From NCBI GenBank assembly GCA_017416685.1, contig JAFQBN010000004.1:1-64000 (forward strand): a stretch of 64,000 nucleotides of DNA. Direction: 5' to 3'. Below are positions 53,182 to 60,935 of the stretch, piece by piece. Position numbers and translations under genes: made by a program. Origin of the DNA: Oscillospiraceae bacterium. GTDB taxonomy: Bacteria > Bacillota > Clostridia > Oscillospirales > Oscillospiraceae. Position 1 is the stretch's first letter. Each line of letters starts with the position of its first letter. The notes beneath the pieces were generated by a model, which saw only the letters and a program-made list of their open reading frames with translations, was not told where the DNA came from and did no database searches.

Positions 53182-54354
53182 TTAGAAGTACAGTTCGGGG
53201 CACAGCTCGGGAATCTCGGGGCTGAGGATCTCATAGCCGCCTTCCTTGACCGCAATACCCTTCTCCCAGCGCACGCCGAAGGTGTCGCCGGAGATGTAGG
53301 TGTCAACCTGGAAGGTCATGTTGGGCTTGAGGAAGTAGTCGGAGCTGGTCTCGCACCAGGGGGCCTCAACCTCGATGATGCCGGTGCCGTGGAGAGGACC
53401 GTAGACATAGTTCTTCTCAAAGCCGTTGTCCACAAACTTCTTGTAGAAGTTCTTGGCGATGTCGGCGGCAAAGACGCCGGCCTTCACCTGCTGCTCGGAC
53501 CAGCGGTGCATATCGCGGCAGAACTGCACGATCTCGCGGCGGCGGCCGTCCAGCTTACCCAGGCAGATGGGGTAGCCGATGGCAGCGGAGTAGCCGTCGA
53601 TCTTGGCGGACAGGTTCAGCTGCACGATGTCGTTCTTCTGGAACTCACGGTAGGAAGAACGGGAGATGGCGTGACGGGTGGAAGCCTCGGAGAAGACGTA
53701 CATGGGCAGGCCCTCGTACTCGGCGCCGTTCTCGTAGACCACGCGCTGGGCGACGCCCACCATCTGCAGCTCGGTCATGCCGGGCTTGATTTCCTTCATG
53801 ACCTGCTGGGTAGCCAGGTCGGCAATGCGGTAGCCCTCACGCAGGCAGGCCAGCTCGTTTTCGGACTTGATGGAACGCAGCTCCACCATCACCTTGCCGG
53901 CATCCACGATCTCAGCCTCGGGGAAGGCGTCGCGGATGGCGTTGAAGATGGTGACGGAAGTGTCCAGGTAAGAAGCCACACCGATGCGGATCTTCTTGCC
54001 GGTGACGCCGATGCCCTTGAACACGTCGTGGAAGGTGTCGGGCTTCAGCTCGGGGTAAGCGGGGTCAGCGCCCTCGCGGTAGGCCAGCAGGACGTAAATC
54101 TTGTCCAGCTTGTTGCGGTCAGCGCCGAAGATGGCGGACTCAGGACCGACCATCAGGGCAGCCTCGCCGGCGGCGGAGATGGCCACGCCGGAACGCTCGA
54201 ACAGGGGCCAGAATCCGGAGAAGTAACGGGGGTTGGCGTAGTCAGCCTCGTTGCCGTTGACGATCAGAACGTCCAGATTCTCGCGCTGCAGGATGGCGGC
54301 ACAGCGCTCCACGCGCTGCTTATACTCGTAATCGGGAATACAAATGCGACCCAT
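53182..54354 (-). CDS. M24/creatinase-fold protein with degenerate metal site
   Basis: A pita-bread-fold protein of 390 residues: creatinase N-terminal domain (about 1-160), then the M24 domain. Metallopeptidases of this fold use two Asp, one His and two Glu. Here the first Asp is N247 (IVQLNLSAK), the second is A258 (GYSAAIGY), the first Glu is D351 (FQVDTYI); H322 and E364 remain. Loss of both Asp is what metal-free creatinase shows, whose sequence also has LN...GY.TA here, and H228 lies in the region of its catalytic His. A creatinase-like amidinohydrolase is thus more likely than an aminopeptidase. Substrate unproven. Confidence 0.75.
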   Translation of the reverse strand: MGRICIPDYEYKQRVERCAAILQRENLDVLIVNGNEADYANPRYFSGFWPLFERSGVAISAAGEAALMVGPESAIFGADRNKLDKIYVLLAYREGADPAYPELKPDTFHDVFKGIGVTGKKIRIGVASYLDTSVTIFNAIRDAFPEAEIVDAGKVMVELRSIKSENELACLREGYRIADLATQQVMKEIKPGMTELQMVGVAQRVVYENGAEYEGLPMYVFSEASTRHAISRSSYREFQKNDIVQLNLSAKIDGYSAAIGYPICLGKLDGRRREIVQFCRDMHRWSEQQVKAGVFAADIAKNFYKKFVDNGFEKNYVYGPLHGTGIIEVEAPWCETSSDYFLKPNMTFQVDTYISGDTFGVRWEKGIAVKEGGYEILSPEIPELCPELYF

Positions 54355-54389
54355 AATGATTTCCTCCTTATGTATGTTAGGGGTTTTAC

Positions 54390-54746
54390 TTACTCACAGT
54401 AGCCGGGGGTGGTGTAGAACGCCACGGTGCGGGGCTCGGCACGGCCGTACTGAGCCACAACAGGCACGCTGCTTTCCAGCATGATGGCGTACTGCTGCTC
54501 AAAGGCGGCGGTGAACTTGCCGAAGTCCTCCTCGCGGTTGGTGCGCAGGCAGCGCACACGTCTGGCATCCACCTGGGTGTTGAAGCTGACCGGCTCGCGG
54601 TCAGGATAGAGCAGGGTGATCTTGATGTCTGCCCGGTTGTCCGTCACGTTGGTGATGATGATGGACTCGTGACCGGGAATGATGTTCACACCCTCGGGGG
54701 GCAGCTCCGCATCCGGGAAGATCCAAACCTTCTTACCATAGTCCAT
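54390..54746 (-). CDS. Sensory rhodopsin transducer (ASRT)-family protein
   Basis: A 118-residue beta-sandwich protein like the Anabaena sensory rhodopsin transducer: KKVWIFPDAELPP, HESIIITNVTDNRADIKITLLYPDREPVSF, DARRVRCLRTN, VPVVAQYGRAE. No rhodopsin is possible here. In other bacteria relatives occur next to sugar and carboxylate catabolism genes and may bind small ligands. First gene of the set M24-creatininase-AllA-like, divergent from an AraC regulator. The ATG at 54746 has GGGAGGT. Confidence 0.8.
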   Translation of the reverse strand: MDYGKKVWIFPDAELPPEGVNIIPGHESIIITNVTDNRADIKITLLYPDREPVSFNTQVDARRVRCLRTNREEDFGKFTAAFEQQYAIMLESSVPVVAQYGRAEPRTVAFYTTPGYCE

Positions 54747-54826
54747 AATGTAACCTCCCTTCTCGTTGGTTTGTTTTGTGAAAGTCCATTCCACCAATTT
54801 CTTTTCTGCTGATTATAATATAACTC

Positions 54827-54856
54827 TTGTCTTACATCGATTTCTTGTGCTATACT
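54827..54856 (+). promoter_or_regulatory. Promoter of the first AraC regulator
   Basis: TTGTCT-N18-TATACT, 40 bp before the ATG at 54897, which has GGAGGG. The divergent minus-strand promoter of the ASRT-like gene probably uses the TATAAT-like sequence near 54813-54820. Confidence 0.55.
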
Positions 54857-54896
54857 GGCAATTAATAGGACAATATTCACTTTTGGAGGGTTTCCC

Positions 54897-55742
54897 ATGG
54901 AATTTATGGGTTATCGCGAGCATAAGCAGCACGGCTCCGAAGGCTTCCCTTTGGAATTATACCGCGTGGACGAGAGCCATCCCAGCTATGTTATGGCCTG
55001 TCACTGGCATCGGGAGTGTGAGCTGATCTGTGTCCATCAGGGCCATCTGCGCATCTTTTTGGACACCCGGGAATATCTGCTGAGTCCCGGTGACGTGTGC
55101 TACGTGGCCCAGGGCGTGCTGCACAGCGCCCAGCCGGAGGATTGCGTGTATGACTGTTTGGACTTTGACCCCTCTGCCCTGCTGGCCCAGACCCGTCCGG
55201 CCCGACATCTGCTGCGACGGCTGGAAAACGAGGAAACTATGATCTCCCCCATCGTCACCTCCCCCGTCATCTGCACCTGTATGGACGAGCTGCTGGATGC
55301 CGTCCGCGGTCAGGCCGACGGCTGGCAGCTGGTGGCCCTGTCCTCCCTGTTTCGTTTCTACGGTGCGGTGGTACAGCAGGGGCTGTACGAGCCTGCCGTT
55401 TCCACCGGCGCGGGCGCCCACCGCCTTGCCCATTTGAAGTCCGCCATGGCCTATATCCACCAGAATTATCAGCAGCACATCACGCTGGATGAGCTGTCCC
55501 GCATTTCCGGCCTGTCTCCCAAGTACTTCTGCCGCTACTTCCGCTCCATGGTACACCGCACCCCCATGGACTACCTCAATTACTGCCGGGTGCAGAACGC
55601 CTGCGTGCTGCTGGAGCAGACCCAGCAGTCGATCACTCAGGTGGCCTACGCCTGCGGCTTCAATGACAGCAGCTACTTCACCCGCTGCTTCAAGTCCCAC
55701 ACCGGGGTGACCCCACTCAGCTGGAGAAAAGGCCATACATAA
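54897..55742 (+). CDS. AraC-family transcriptional regulator (cupin sensor)
   Basis: 281 residues. An N-terminal cupin-type ligand domain (HWHRECELICVHQGHLRIFLDTREYLLSPGDVCYVAQGVLHSA) and C-terminal double HTH (ITLDELSRISGLSPKYFCRYFRSMVHRTPMDYLNYCRVQNACVLLEQ, then ITQVAYACGFNDSSYFTRCFKSHTGVTP). Divergent from the ASRT-M24-creatininase-AllA-like set, which it most likely controls. Confidence 0.92.
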   Translation: MEFMGYREHKQHGSEGFPLELYRVDESHPSYVMACHWHRECELICVHQGHLRIFLDTREYLLSPGDVCYVAQGVLHSAQPEDCVYDCLDFDPSALLAQTRPARHLLRRLENEETMISPIVTSPVICTCMDELLDAVRGQADGWQLVALSSLFRFYGAVVQQGLYEPAVSTGAGAHRLAHLKSAMAYIHQNYQQHITLDELSRISGLSPKYFCRYFRSMVHRTPMDYLNYCRVQNACVLLEQTQQSITQVAYACGFNDSSYFTRCFKSHTGVTPLSWRKGHT

Positions 55743-55744
55743 GA

Positions 55745-55778
55745 AAAACCGACACGCTACGGCGTGTCGGTTTTTTGA
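55745..55778. terminator. Bidirectional terminator between araC and the aminotransferase
   Basis: AACCGACACGC with GCGTGTCGGTT (11-bp stem) followed by T6 on the plus strand. Confidence 0.9.
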
Positions 55779-56960
55779 TTATTTATAGCTGTCGGCCAGC
55801 GCCTTGAATTTAGGCAGGGCCCGGCGGATCATGTCGGTCTGCACACAGTAGGCGATGCGGAAATGACCGGGAGCGCCGAAGCCGGAACCCGGCACCAGCA
55901 GCAGGTCAAACTGCTTGGCCCGCTCACTGAAGGCCAGATCGTCCGGCTCCAGACTGCGGGGGAACAGATAGAAGGCGCCGCCCGGCTGGGCCACGTGGTA
56001 ACCCATCTCACGCAGAGAGTCCACCAGCAGCTTGCAGTTTTCCTCATAGACCTTCAGGTCGGCGGTCATGTCGCAGCACAGGCTGGTCACCTGCTGAAAG
56101 AGGCTGGGGGCGTTCACATAGCCAAGAGAGCGGCCCGCACCGGCCACAGCCGCGTAAACCTCGCCGGCATCAGTCACCTTGCCGGGAACATAGACGTAGC
56201 CAAGACGCTCGCCGGGCAGGGACAGGGACTTGGAGAAGGAATAGCACACGATGGTGTCCCTGTAGATGTGGGGCAGCCAGGCCACCTCCACCCCGGCAAA
56301 GGCGATCTCGCGGTAAGGCTCGTCGGAAATGAGGTAAATGGCATGGCCGTATTCAGCACTCTTGGCGGTCAGAATTTCGGCCAATCGCTCCAATGTCTGA
56401 CGAGAGTAGACCACACCAGAGGGGTTGTTGGGACTGTTGACCACCACGCCCTTGGTGTTGGGGGTAATTGCCTTCTCAAAGGCCTCGAAGTCGATCTGGA
56501 ACTGCTCGATTTCAGGAGGGATCAGCACCATTTTGGCGCCGGCACCCTCGATGAACACCTTGTACTCCGGGAAATAAGGGGCAAAGACGATGAACTCGTC
56601 ACCGGGGCAGGCAAGACCGTTGAACACGCAGCACAGAGAGGCCGCGGCGCCCACCGTAACGTAAAGCTGATCTGCCGTACATTCCGCATCAAATCTTCGG
56701 TTCAGGCTGTCGGCAAAGCGGGCGCGAACGGCGGCGTCGCCCTGAGCGCTGGTGTAGCAGTGGATGATGTCGGGATTTTCCTGCAGAATACGGATGGCGG
56801 TTTCATTCACCGCGTCGGGGGCAGGGACACTGGGATTGCCCAAAGAAAAATCGTACACATTCTCCGCGCCTACCACGGCGGCGCGCTGCTTGCCGTATTC
56901 AAACAGTTCGCGGATCACGGACCGGGCAGTACCCAGACCCAGCATTCTTTCATTGACCAT
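55779..56960 (-). CDS. Class I/II PLP-dependent aminotransferase
   Basis: A 393-residue fold type I aminotransferase of the aspartate/aromatic group. FSLGNPSVPAPDAV near the start, NSPNNPSGVVYS for PLP binding, SDEPYREIAF and YSFSKSLSLPGERLGYV, where the PLP Lys is in SFSKS. The C-terminal Arg for the substrate carboxylate is in GHFRIAYC. Neighbouring genes do not define the substrate. Confidence 0.92.
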   Translation of the reverse strand: MVNERMLGLGTARSVIRELFEYGKQRAAVVGAENVYDFSLGNPSVPAPDAVNETAIRILQENPDIIHCYTSAQGDAAVRARFADSLNRRFDAECTADQLYVTVGAAASLCCVFNGLACPGDEFIVFAPYFPEYKVFIEGAGAKMVLIPPEIEQFQIDFEAFEKAITPNTKGVVVNSPNNPSGVVYSRQTLERLAEILTAKSAEYGHAIYLISDEPYREIAFAGVEVAWLPHIYRDTIVCYSFSKSLSLPGERLGYVYVPGKVTDAGEVYAAVAGAGRSLGYVNAPSLFQQVTSLCCDMTADLKVYEENCKLLVDSLREMGYHVAQPGGAFYLFPRSLEPDDLAFSERAKQFDLLLVPGSGFGAPGHFRIAYCVQTDMIRRALPKFKALADSYK

Positions 56961-57027
56961 AGTTTAGTTCCTCCTGCGGGCGGCCCCGCCAAAATTCCTG
57001 TCTATCATAGCACATCGTTCAGTAAAA

Positions 57028-57060
57028 AGAAAGACCCCACCTGCAAGGGTGGGGTCTTTC
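57028..57060 (-). terminator. Terminator of the AMP-binding ligase gene
   Basis: AAGACCCCACC with GGGTGGGGTCTT (11-bp stem around TGCAA), followed by T on the minus strand. Confidence 0.9.
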
Positions 57061-57063
57061 AAA

Positions 57064-58713
57064 TTAAGCGTTATTCTGCGCCTCCACCAGGCGCACGCCG
57101 CAGTACTGTTCACGCAGCTTGGGCTTTTCGATCTTGCCGGTGGCGTTACGGGGTACAGGGGCAAAGATGATCTTTTTGGGCCGTTTGTACCGGGGCAGAT
57201 CCACGCAGAACTGCTCGATTTCTTCCTCCGTGCAGGTCTGCCCCTCCTTGACCTGAATGATGGCGGTCGCGATTTCGCCCAGACGCGAATCGGGCAGACC
57301 GATCACGGCCACATCGTGGATCTTGGGCATGGCGGCCAGGAACGCCTCGATCTGCACGGGGTACAGATTCTCGCCGCCGGAGATGATAACGTCCTTCTTG
57401 CGGTCCACCAGGAAGATGAAGCCGTCCTCGTCCACCCGGGCCATGTCGCCGGTATGGAGCCAGCCGTCCTTAATGACCTCATCGGTAGCCTCTTTGTTCT
57501 TGTAGTAGCAGAGCATCACGCCGGGGCCGGACACCGCCAGCTCGCCCACCTCGCCGTCAGCTACAGGCTGGCCGTTCTCGTCCACGATCTTAGTCTGCCA
57601 CAGGTAGCCGGGTTTGCCGATGGCACCCACCTTGTCCACGTTCTCCACACCCAGATGGACACAACCGGGACCGATAGACTCGGACAGGCCGTAGTTGGTG
57701 TCATACTGATGATTGGGGAAATACTTCAGCCATCGGCGGATCAAAGACGGCGGCACAGGCTGGGCGCCGATGTGCATCAGCCGCCACTGGGACAGCTGGT
57801 AGTCCTCGATCTTCAGCTCGCCACGGTCCAGGGCCGCCAAAATGTCCTGCGCCCAAGGCACCAGCAGCCACACGATGGTACACTTCTCGTCGCTGGCGGC
57901 ACGCAGGATCCACTCGGGCTTCACGCCCCGCAGCAGCACCGCCTTGCTGCCGGACAGCAGCGAACCGAACCAATGCATTTTTGCACCGGTATGATACAGG
58001 GGCGGGATGCACAGGAACACGTCATCTTCCTGCTGTCCGTGGTGATTCTGCTCGGTCAGGCAGGAGCTGTACAGCGCCCGATGATTATGCAGAATGGCTT
58101 TGGGGAAGCCGGTGGTGCCGGAGGAGAAATAGATGGCGGCGTGATCTTCCTCTTCCAAAGCCACAGGGGGCGCACTGGAAGAACAGAAGCCCATCAGCCG
58201 CATGCCGTCCTCGGCATAGGCAGGGGTATCATTGCCCACAAAGAAGTAGGTATGCACGCCGGGCAGATCGTCCACCACCGCGTCCATACGCTGGATGAAC
58301 TCAGGACCGAACACCAGTACCTCGGCATCGGCAAGTTCCAGACAGTACTTGATCTCATCGCTGGAATAGCGGAAGTTCATGGGGACAACGATGCATCCGG
58401 CCTTCAGGATGCCGAAATAGATGGGCAGCCACTCCAGACAGTTCATCAGCAGGATGGCCACCTTGGCTCCCCGCTTGATGCCCCGGCTGAGCAGCAGGTT
58501 TGCAAACCGGTTTGCCCGGCGGTCAAAATCCTTCCACGTCAGCTCCCGGCGGTAGGGTGCGTCGGGATTGGCCCCCTGGATCAGATTGAACTCCTGCCAG
58601 TTGACCGCCTTCATCATTGCATTGTCCCGCTCTTCCGAGGGGTTGATCTCCACCAGCGCAACCTTATCGCCTCTGAGCCGGCTGTTGCGTTCCAGCAAAT
58701 CTGTGATTACCAT
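57064..58713 (-). CDS. AMP-forming acyl-CoA synthetase / ligase
   Basis: A 549-residue ANL-superfamily enzyme that activates a carboxylate to an acyl-CoA through an acyl-adenylate. Motifs: IYFSSGTTGFPKAILHNH (P-loop-like), YGLSES, YKNKEATDEVIKDGWLHTGDMARVDEDGF and the catalytic-Lys region KRPKKIIFAPVPRNATGKIEK. Start at 58713, with GGAAG upstream. Likely substrates are medium-chain or aromatic acids (the region resembles CaiC and FadD types); not resolvable. Divergent neighbours: the second AraC regulator lies just upstream on the same strand. Confidence 0.9.
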   Translation of the reverse strand: MVITDLLERNSRLRGDKVALVEINPSEERDNAMMKAVNWQEFNLIQGANPDAPYRRELTWKDFDRRANRFANLLLSRGIKRGAKVAILLMNCLEWLPIYFGILKAGCIVVPMNFRYSSDEIKYCLELADAEVLVFGPEFIQRMDAVVDDLPGVHTYFFVGNDTPAYAEDGMRLMGFCSSSAPPVALEEEDHAAIYFSSGTTGFPKAILHNHRALYSSCLTEQNHHGQQEDDVFLCIPPLYHTGAKMHWFGSLLSGSKAVLLRGVKPEWILRAASDEKCTIVWLLVPWAQDILAALDRGELKIEDYQLSQWRLMHIGAQPVPPSLIRRWLKYFPNHQYDTNYGLSESIGPGCVHLGVENVDKVGAIGKPGYLWQTKIVDENGQPVADGEVGELAVSGPGVMLCYYKNKEATDEVIKDGWLHTGDMARVDEDGFIFLVDRKKDVIISGGENLYPVQIEAFLAAMPKIHDVAVIGLPDSRLGEIATAIIQVKEGQTCTEEEIEQFCVDLPRYKRPKKIIFAPVPRNATGKIEKPKLREQYCGVRLVEAQNNA

Positions 58714-58831
58714 GGAAAACTTCCTTTCAAAACGCGACACTTTTACACTTCAACGCGTTAATGTCTAAAACTATCGTGTATCATAACCCATTTCTTCCGC
58801 TTTGTCAACTGTTTCCCGCGCTTTTTCTCAT

Positions 58832-59656
58832 TTATTGCAAGGGATTTTCCTTGCCCTTCCCTGCATTAGAACTTGTGGCAACCTGCTTTTTATATTGGCT
58901 GGGCGACACACCCATAACCCGCTCAAAATTACGGTTGAAGGAACGGATGGAACTAAACCCAGCGGCGAAGGCTACCTCGGTCACACTCTGCCCCTTGTCC
59001 AGCCGCCGGCAGGCACTTTCCACCCGCAGGCCGTTGATGAATTCGGGGAAACTCAGGTTCAACCGCTCGGTAAACACATGGGAAATGTAGTACTTACTCA
59101 GGTGCAGCTGCTCTGCCAGCATATCAAGAGTCAGGGGGGTTTTATAGTTTTCCAGACAGTACAGCAGGATTTTTCGCACACTGTCCTGAGTGTTCTTGCG
59201 CTCTACAAGCTTCATTTGCCCCAACAGCTCGGCCAGCAACCCCTGCATATAGCTTTGGGCCGCAACCCGCTGCAGTTTTTCCGCCGACTGGGCCGCCTTG
59301 CAGATCACCAGCAGGCGGTGATAAATATCCTCCGGCAATTGGTCCGCGCGCAGAATGGGGTTTTCCGGCACCTTGTTGGTGAAGATGTCCAGCAGGTCGG
59401 GGAACAGCTCCGGAGCCACAATCAGCAGCACGCCGGAAATGGGGGTCGGGTCATAGTAATGCACCTGGTTGGGAAAGGATAAATACAACTCACCGGAGCG
59501 CAACATCTGTGTACAGCCGTCCGCCGTGGCCTGTATCGCTCCATCCACCATGTATATCAACTCAATATGTGGGTGAATATGGGGAATTGGCGTTGCCTCG
59601 GTAAAGTTGGGTTCCACCAAAAACGGCACGGTGCGCTTTTCAAACTGGAAATACAT
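58832..59656 (-). CDS. AraC-family transcriptional regulator
   Basis: 274 residues. N-terminal cupin arm (PIPHIHPHIELIYMVDGAIQATADGC, then LYLSFPNQVHYYDP) and C-terminal HTH pair (LTLDMLAEQLHLSKYYISHVFTERLNLSFPEFINGLRVESACRRL, then VTEVAFAAGFSSIRSFNRNFERVMGVSPSQYKK). I chose the ATG at 59656 with GGAGG upstream. A promoter TTTACT-N17-TATAAT lies at 59696-59724 on the minus strand. It may control the downstream acyl-CoA ligase. Confidence 0.92.
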   Translation of the reverse strand: MYFQFEKRTVPFLVEPNFTEATPIPHIHPHIELIYMVDGAIQATADGCTQMLRSGELYLSFPNQVHYYDPTPISGVLLIVAPELFPDLLDIFTNKVPENPILRADQLPEDIYHRLLVICKAAQSAEKLQRVAAQSYMQGLLAELLGQMKLVERKNTQDSVRKILLYCLENYKTPLTLDMLAEQLHLSKYYISHVFTERLNLSFPEFINGLRVESACRRLDKGQSVTEVAFAAGFSSIRSFNRNFERVMGVSPSQYKKQVATSSNAGKGKENPLQ

Positions 59657-59734
59657 AAGCTCGCCTCCAACAGCAATAAGTGGCTGATTTCTTGCATTAT
59701 ACATCCAACAACGGCAAAAGTAAACCAATAAAAT

Positions 59735-59762
59735 GCACTGCACCAATTGGTGCAGTGCGTTT
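59735..59762. terminator. Hairpin between the AraC and LacI genes
   Basis: GCACTGCACCA-ATT-GGTGCAGTGC (about 11 bp) with flanking T on the plus side; probably the terminator of the minus-strand LacI gene. Confidence 0.65.
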
Positions 59763-59765
59763 GTT

Positions 59766-60773
59766 TTATTCGCTCTGTGTACTCTTTCTCACCACCAGCG
59801 TGGTGGGCAGCACCTGCTGCATGGGGAAATCGGACGTGTCGCCGGAAATGCGCTTCATCAGCAGCTCCACCAGTGCCTGTCCGAAAGCCGCCTTACCGGC
59901 GCCGATGGTGGTCAGAGGCTTGGACAGGGACAGCCGGGACTGGATATCGTCAAAACCGACGATCTTCACGGCGTCGGGTTCCACTCCCATCTCATCCAGC
60001 ACCCAGACCGCCTTCATGGCAAACAGGTCGCTGTAGGCAAAGATACCGTCAAAGGGTTCTTGCTCATAGGCACTTCGCAGCGCGGAAGGCACGCCGCCCA
60101 GAGGACTTTCCACCGTCAGCATACGGCTTTTGGCTCCGGGTACCTCAGTCATGGCCCGGGCAAACCCCTTTGCGCGGTTCTCCGCACTGGAGTTGTGAGG
60201 GGCATTGATCATCAGCAGGTTGCGGCAGCCGCACTCCAGCAGATGCTTGCCCGCCAGATAGCCGCCGTTCTCGTCATCGTACAGCACCGCATCGGCCGCC
60301 CGGTCGGTAAAGTAACGTCCGATCAGTACGCAGGGTTTGCCGTAGGCCTGCAGCAGACGAACCGCCTGCGCTCCGTTTTGTGAGGGAGCCAGCAGCACGC
60401 CGTCCACGTTCTGGGACAGGGCCGTGCGAATGGCGCGGTCCTCCTTCTCCGGGTCCTCCTCGGTGTTAAAGACGATGACCGTGTAGTTGTGCCGGGCGGC
60501 CTGCTGCTCGATCTCCTTGCACAAAATCCCGAAGAACGGGTTGGAGATATCGCCCACGATCAGCGCCAGCACACTGGAATAGCCGCTGCGCAGGGCGCTG
60601 GCCATATTATTGGCCACATAGCCCAACCGCTTGGCCGCATCCCGGATCATCCGCTTGGTCTGCACAGACAGGTCGTCGGCATCCCGCAGAGCTTTGGAAA
60701 CCGTATTAACGGAAAAGCCCGTTTCACGGGCAATTTCTTTCATGGTCACGCGCTGTGTTCCTTTGTTCGGCAT
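59766..60773 (-). CDS. LacI-family transcriptional regulator
   Basis: 335 residues. N-terminal HTH (VTMKEIARETGFSVNTVSKALRDADDLSVQTKRMIRDAAKRLGYVANNMASALRSG) with the hinge helix, then the periplasmic-binding-like sensor domain (LALIVGDISNPFFGILCKEIEQQA). Divergent from the isomerase-aldolase operon and expected to bind the palindrome at 60886-60905. Its own promoter is TTGCAT-N17-TAGAAT on the minus strand at 60797-60825. Confidence 0.94.
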   Translation of the reverse strand: MPNKGTQRVTMKEIARETGFSVNTVSKALRDADDLSVQTKRMIRDAAKRLGYVANNMASALRSGYSSVLALIVGDISNPFFGILCKEIEQQAARHNYTVIVFNTEEDPEKEDRAIRTALSQNVDGVLLAPSQNGAQAVRLLQAYGKPCVLIGRYFTDRAADAVLYDDENGGYLAGKHLLECGCRNLLMINAPHNSSAENRAKGFARAMTEVPGAKSRMLTVESPLGGVPSALRSAYEQEPFDGIFAYSDLFAMKAVWVLDEMGVEPDAVKIVGFDDIQSRLSLSKPLTTIGAGKAAFGQALVELLMKRISGDTSDFPMQQVLPTTLVVRKSTQSE

Positions 60774-60854
60774 GGCTACGCCTCCAATCTTTTCCTATTC
60801 TACTCAATTCCCCAAAAAAATGCAAGTCCTCCCCTACCAAACCTCTGATAATTC

Positions 60855-60905
60855 TTGACATTCCCCCTCCCGTTTGCTATATTATCGTTATCGTTAACGA
60901 TAACG
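60855..60905 (+). promoter_or_regulatory. Isomerase-aldolase promoter with LacI-type operator
   Basis: TTGACA-N17-TATATT (-35 at 60855-60860, -10 at 60878-60883). A 20-bp perfect palindrome CGTTATCGTTAACGATAACG lies at 60886-60905, right after the -10, with extra ATTATCGTT and AACGATAAT half-sites around it. Centre TAACG.CGTTA-like symmetry is typical of LacI operators. The divergent lacI gene makes this the likely target. Confidence 0.85.
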
Positions 60906-60935
60906 AGAACGATAATACTTCAGGAGGTAATTTTT

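Noticed and set aside
53182-54354. Xaa-Pro aminopeptidase as the call for the M24 protein
   Set aside because: Both metal Asp residues are missing, so a standard metalloaminopeptidase is unlikely.
58735-58760. ACTTCAAC-like motif shared between the acyl-CoA ligase and symporter upstream regions as an AraC regulon site
   Set aside because: Only about 8 bp match and the positions relative to the promoters differ; too weak to claim.
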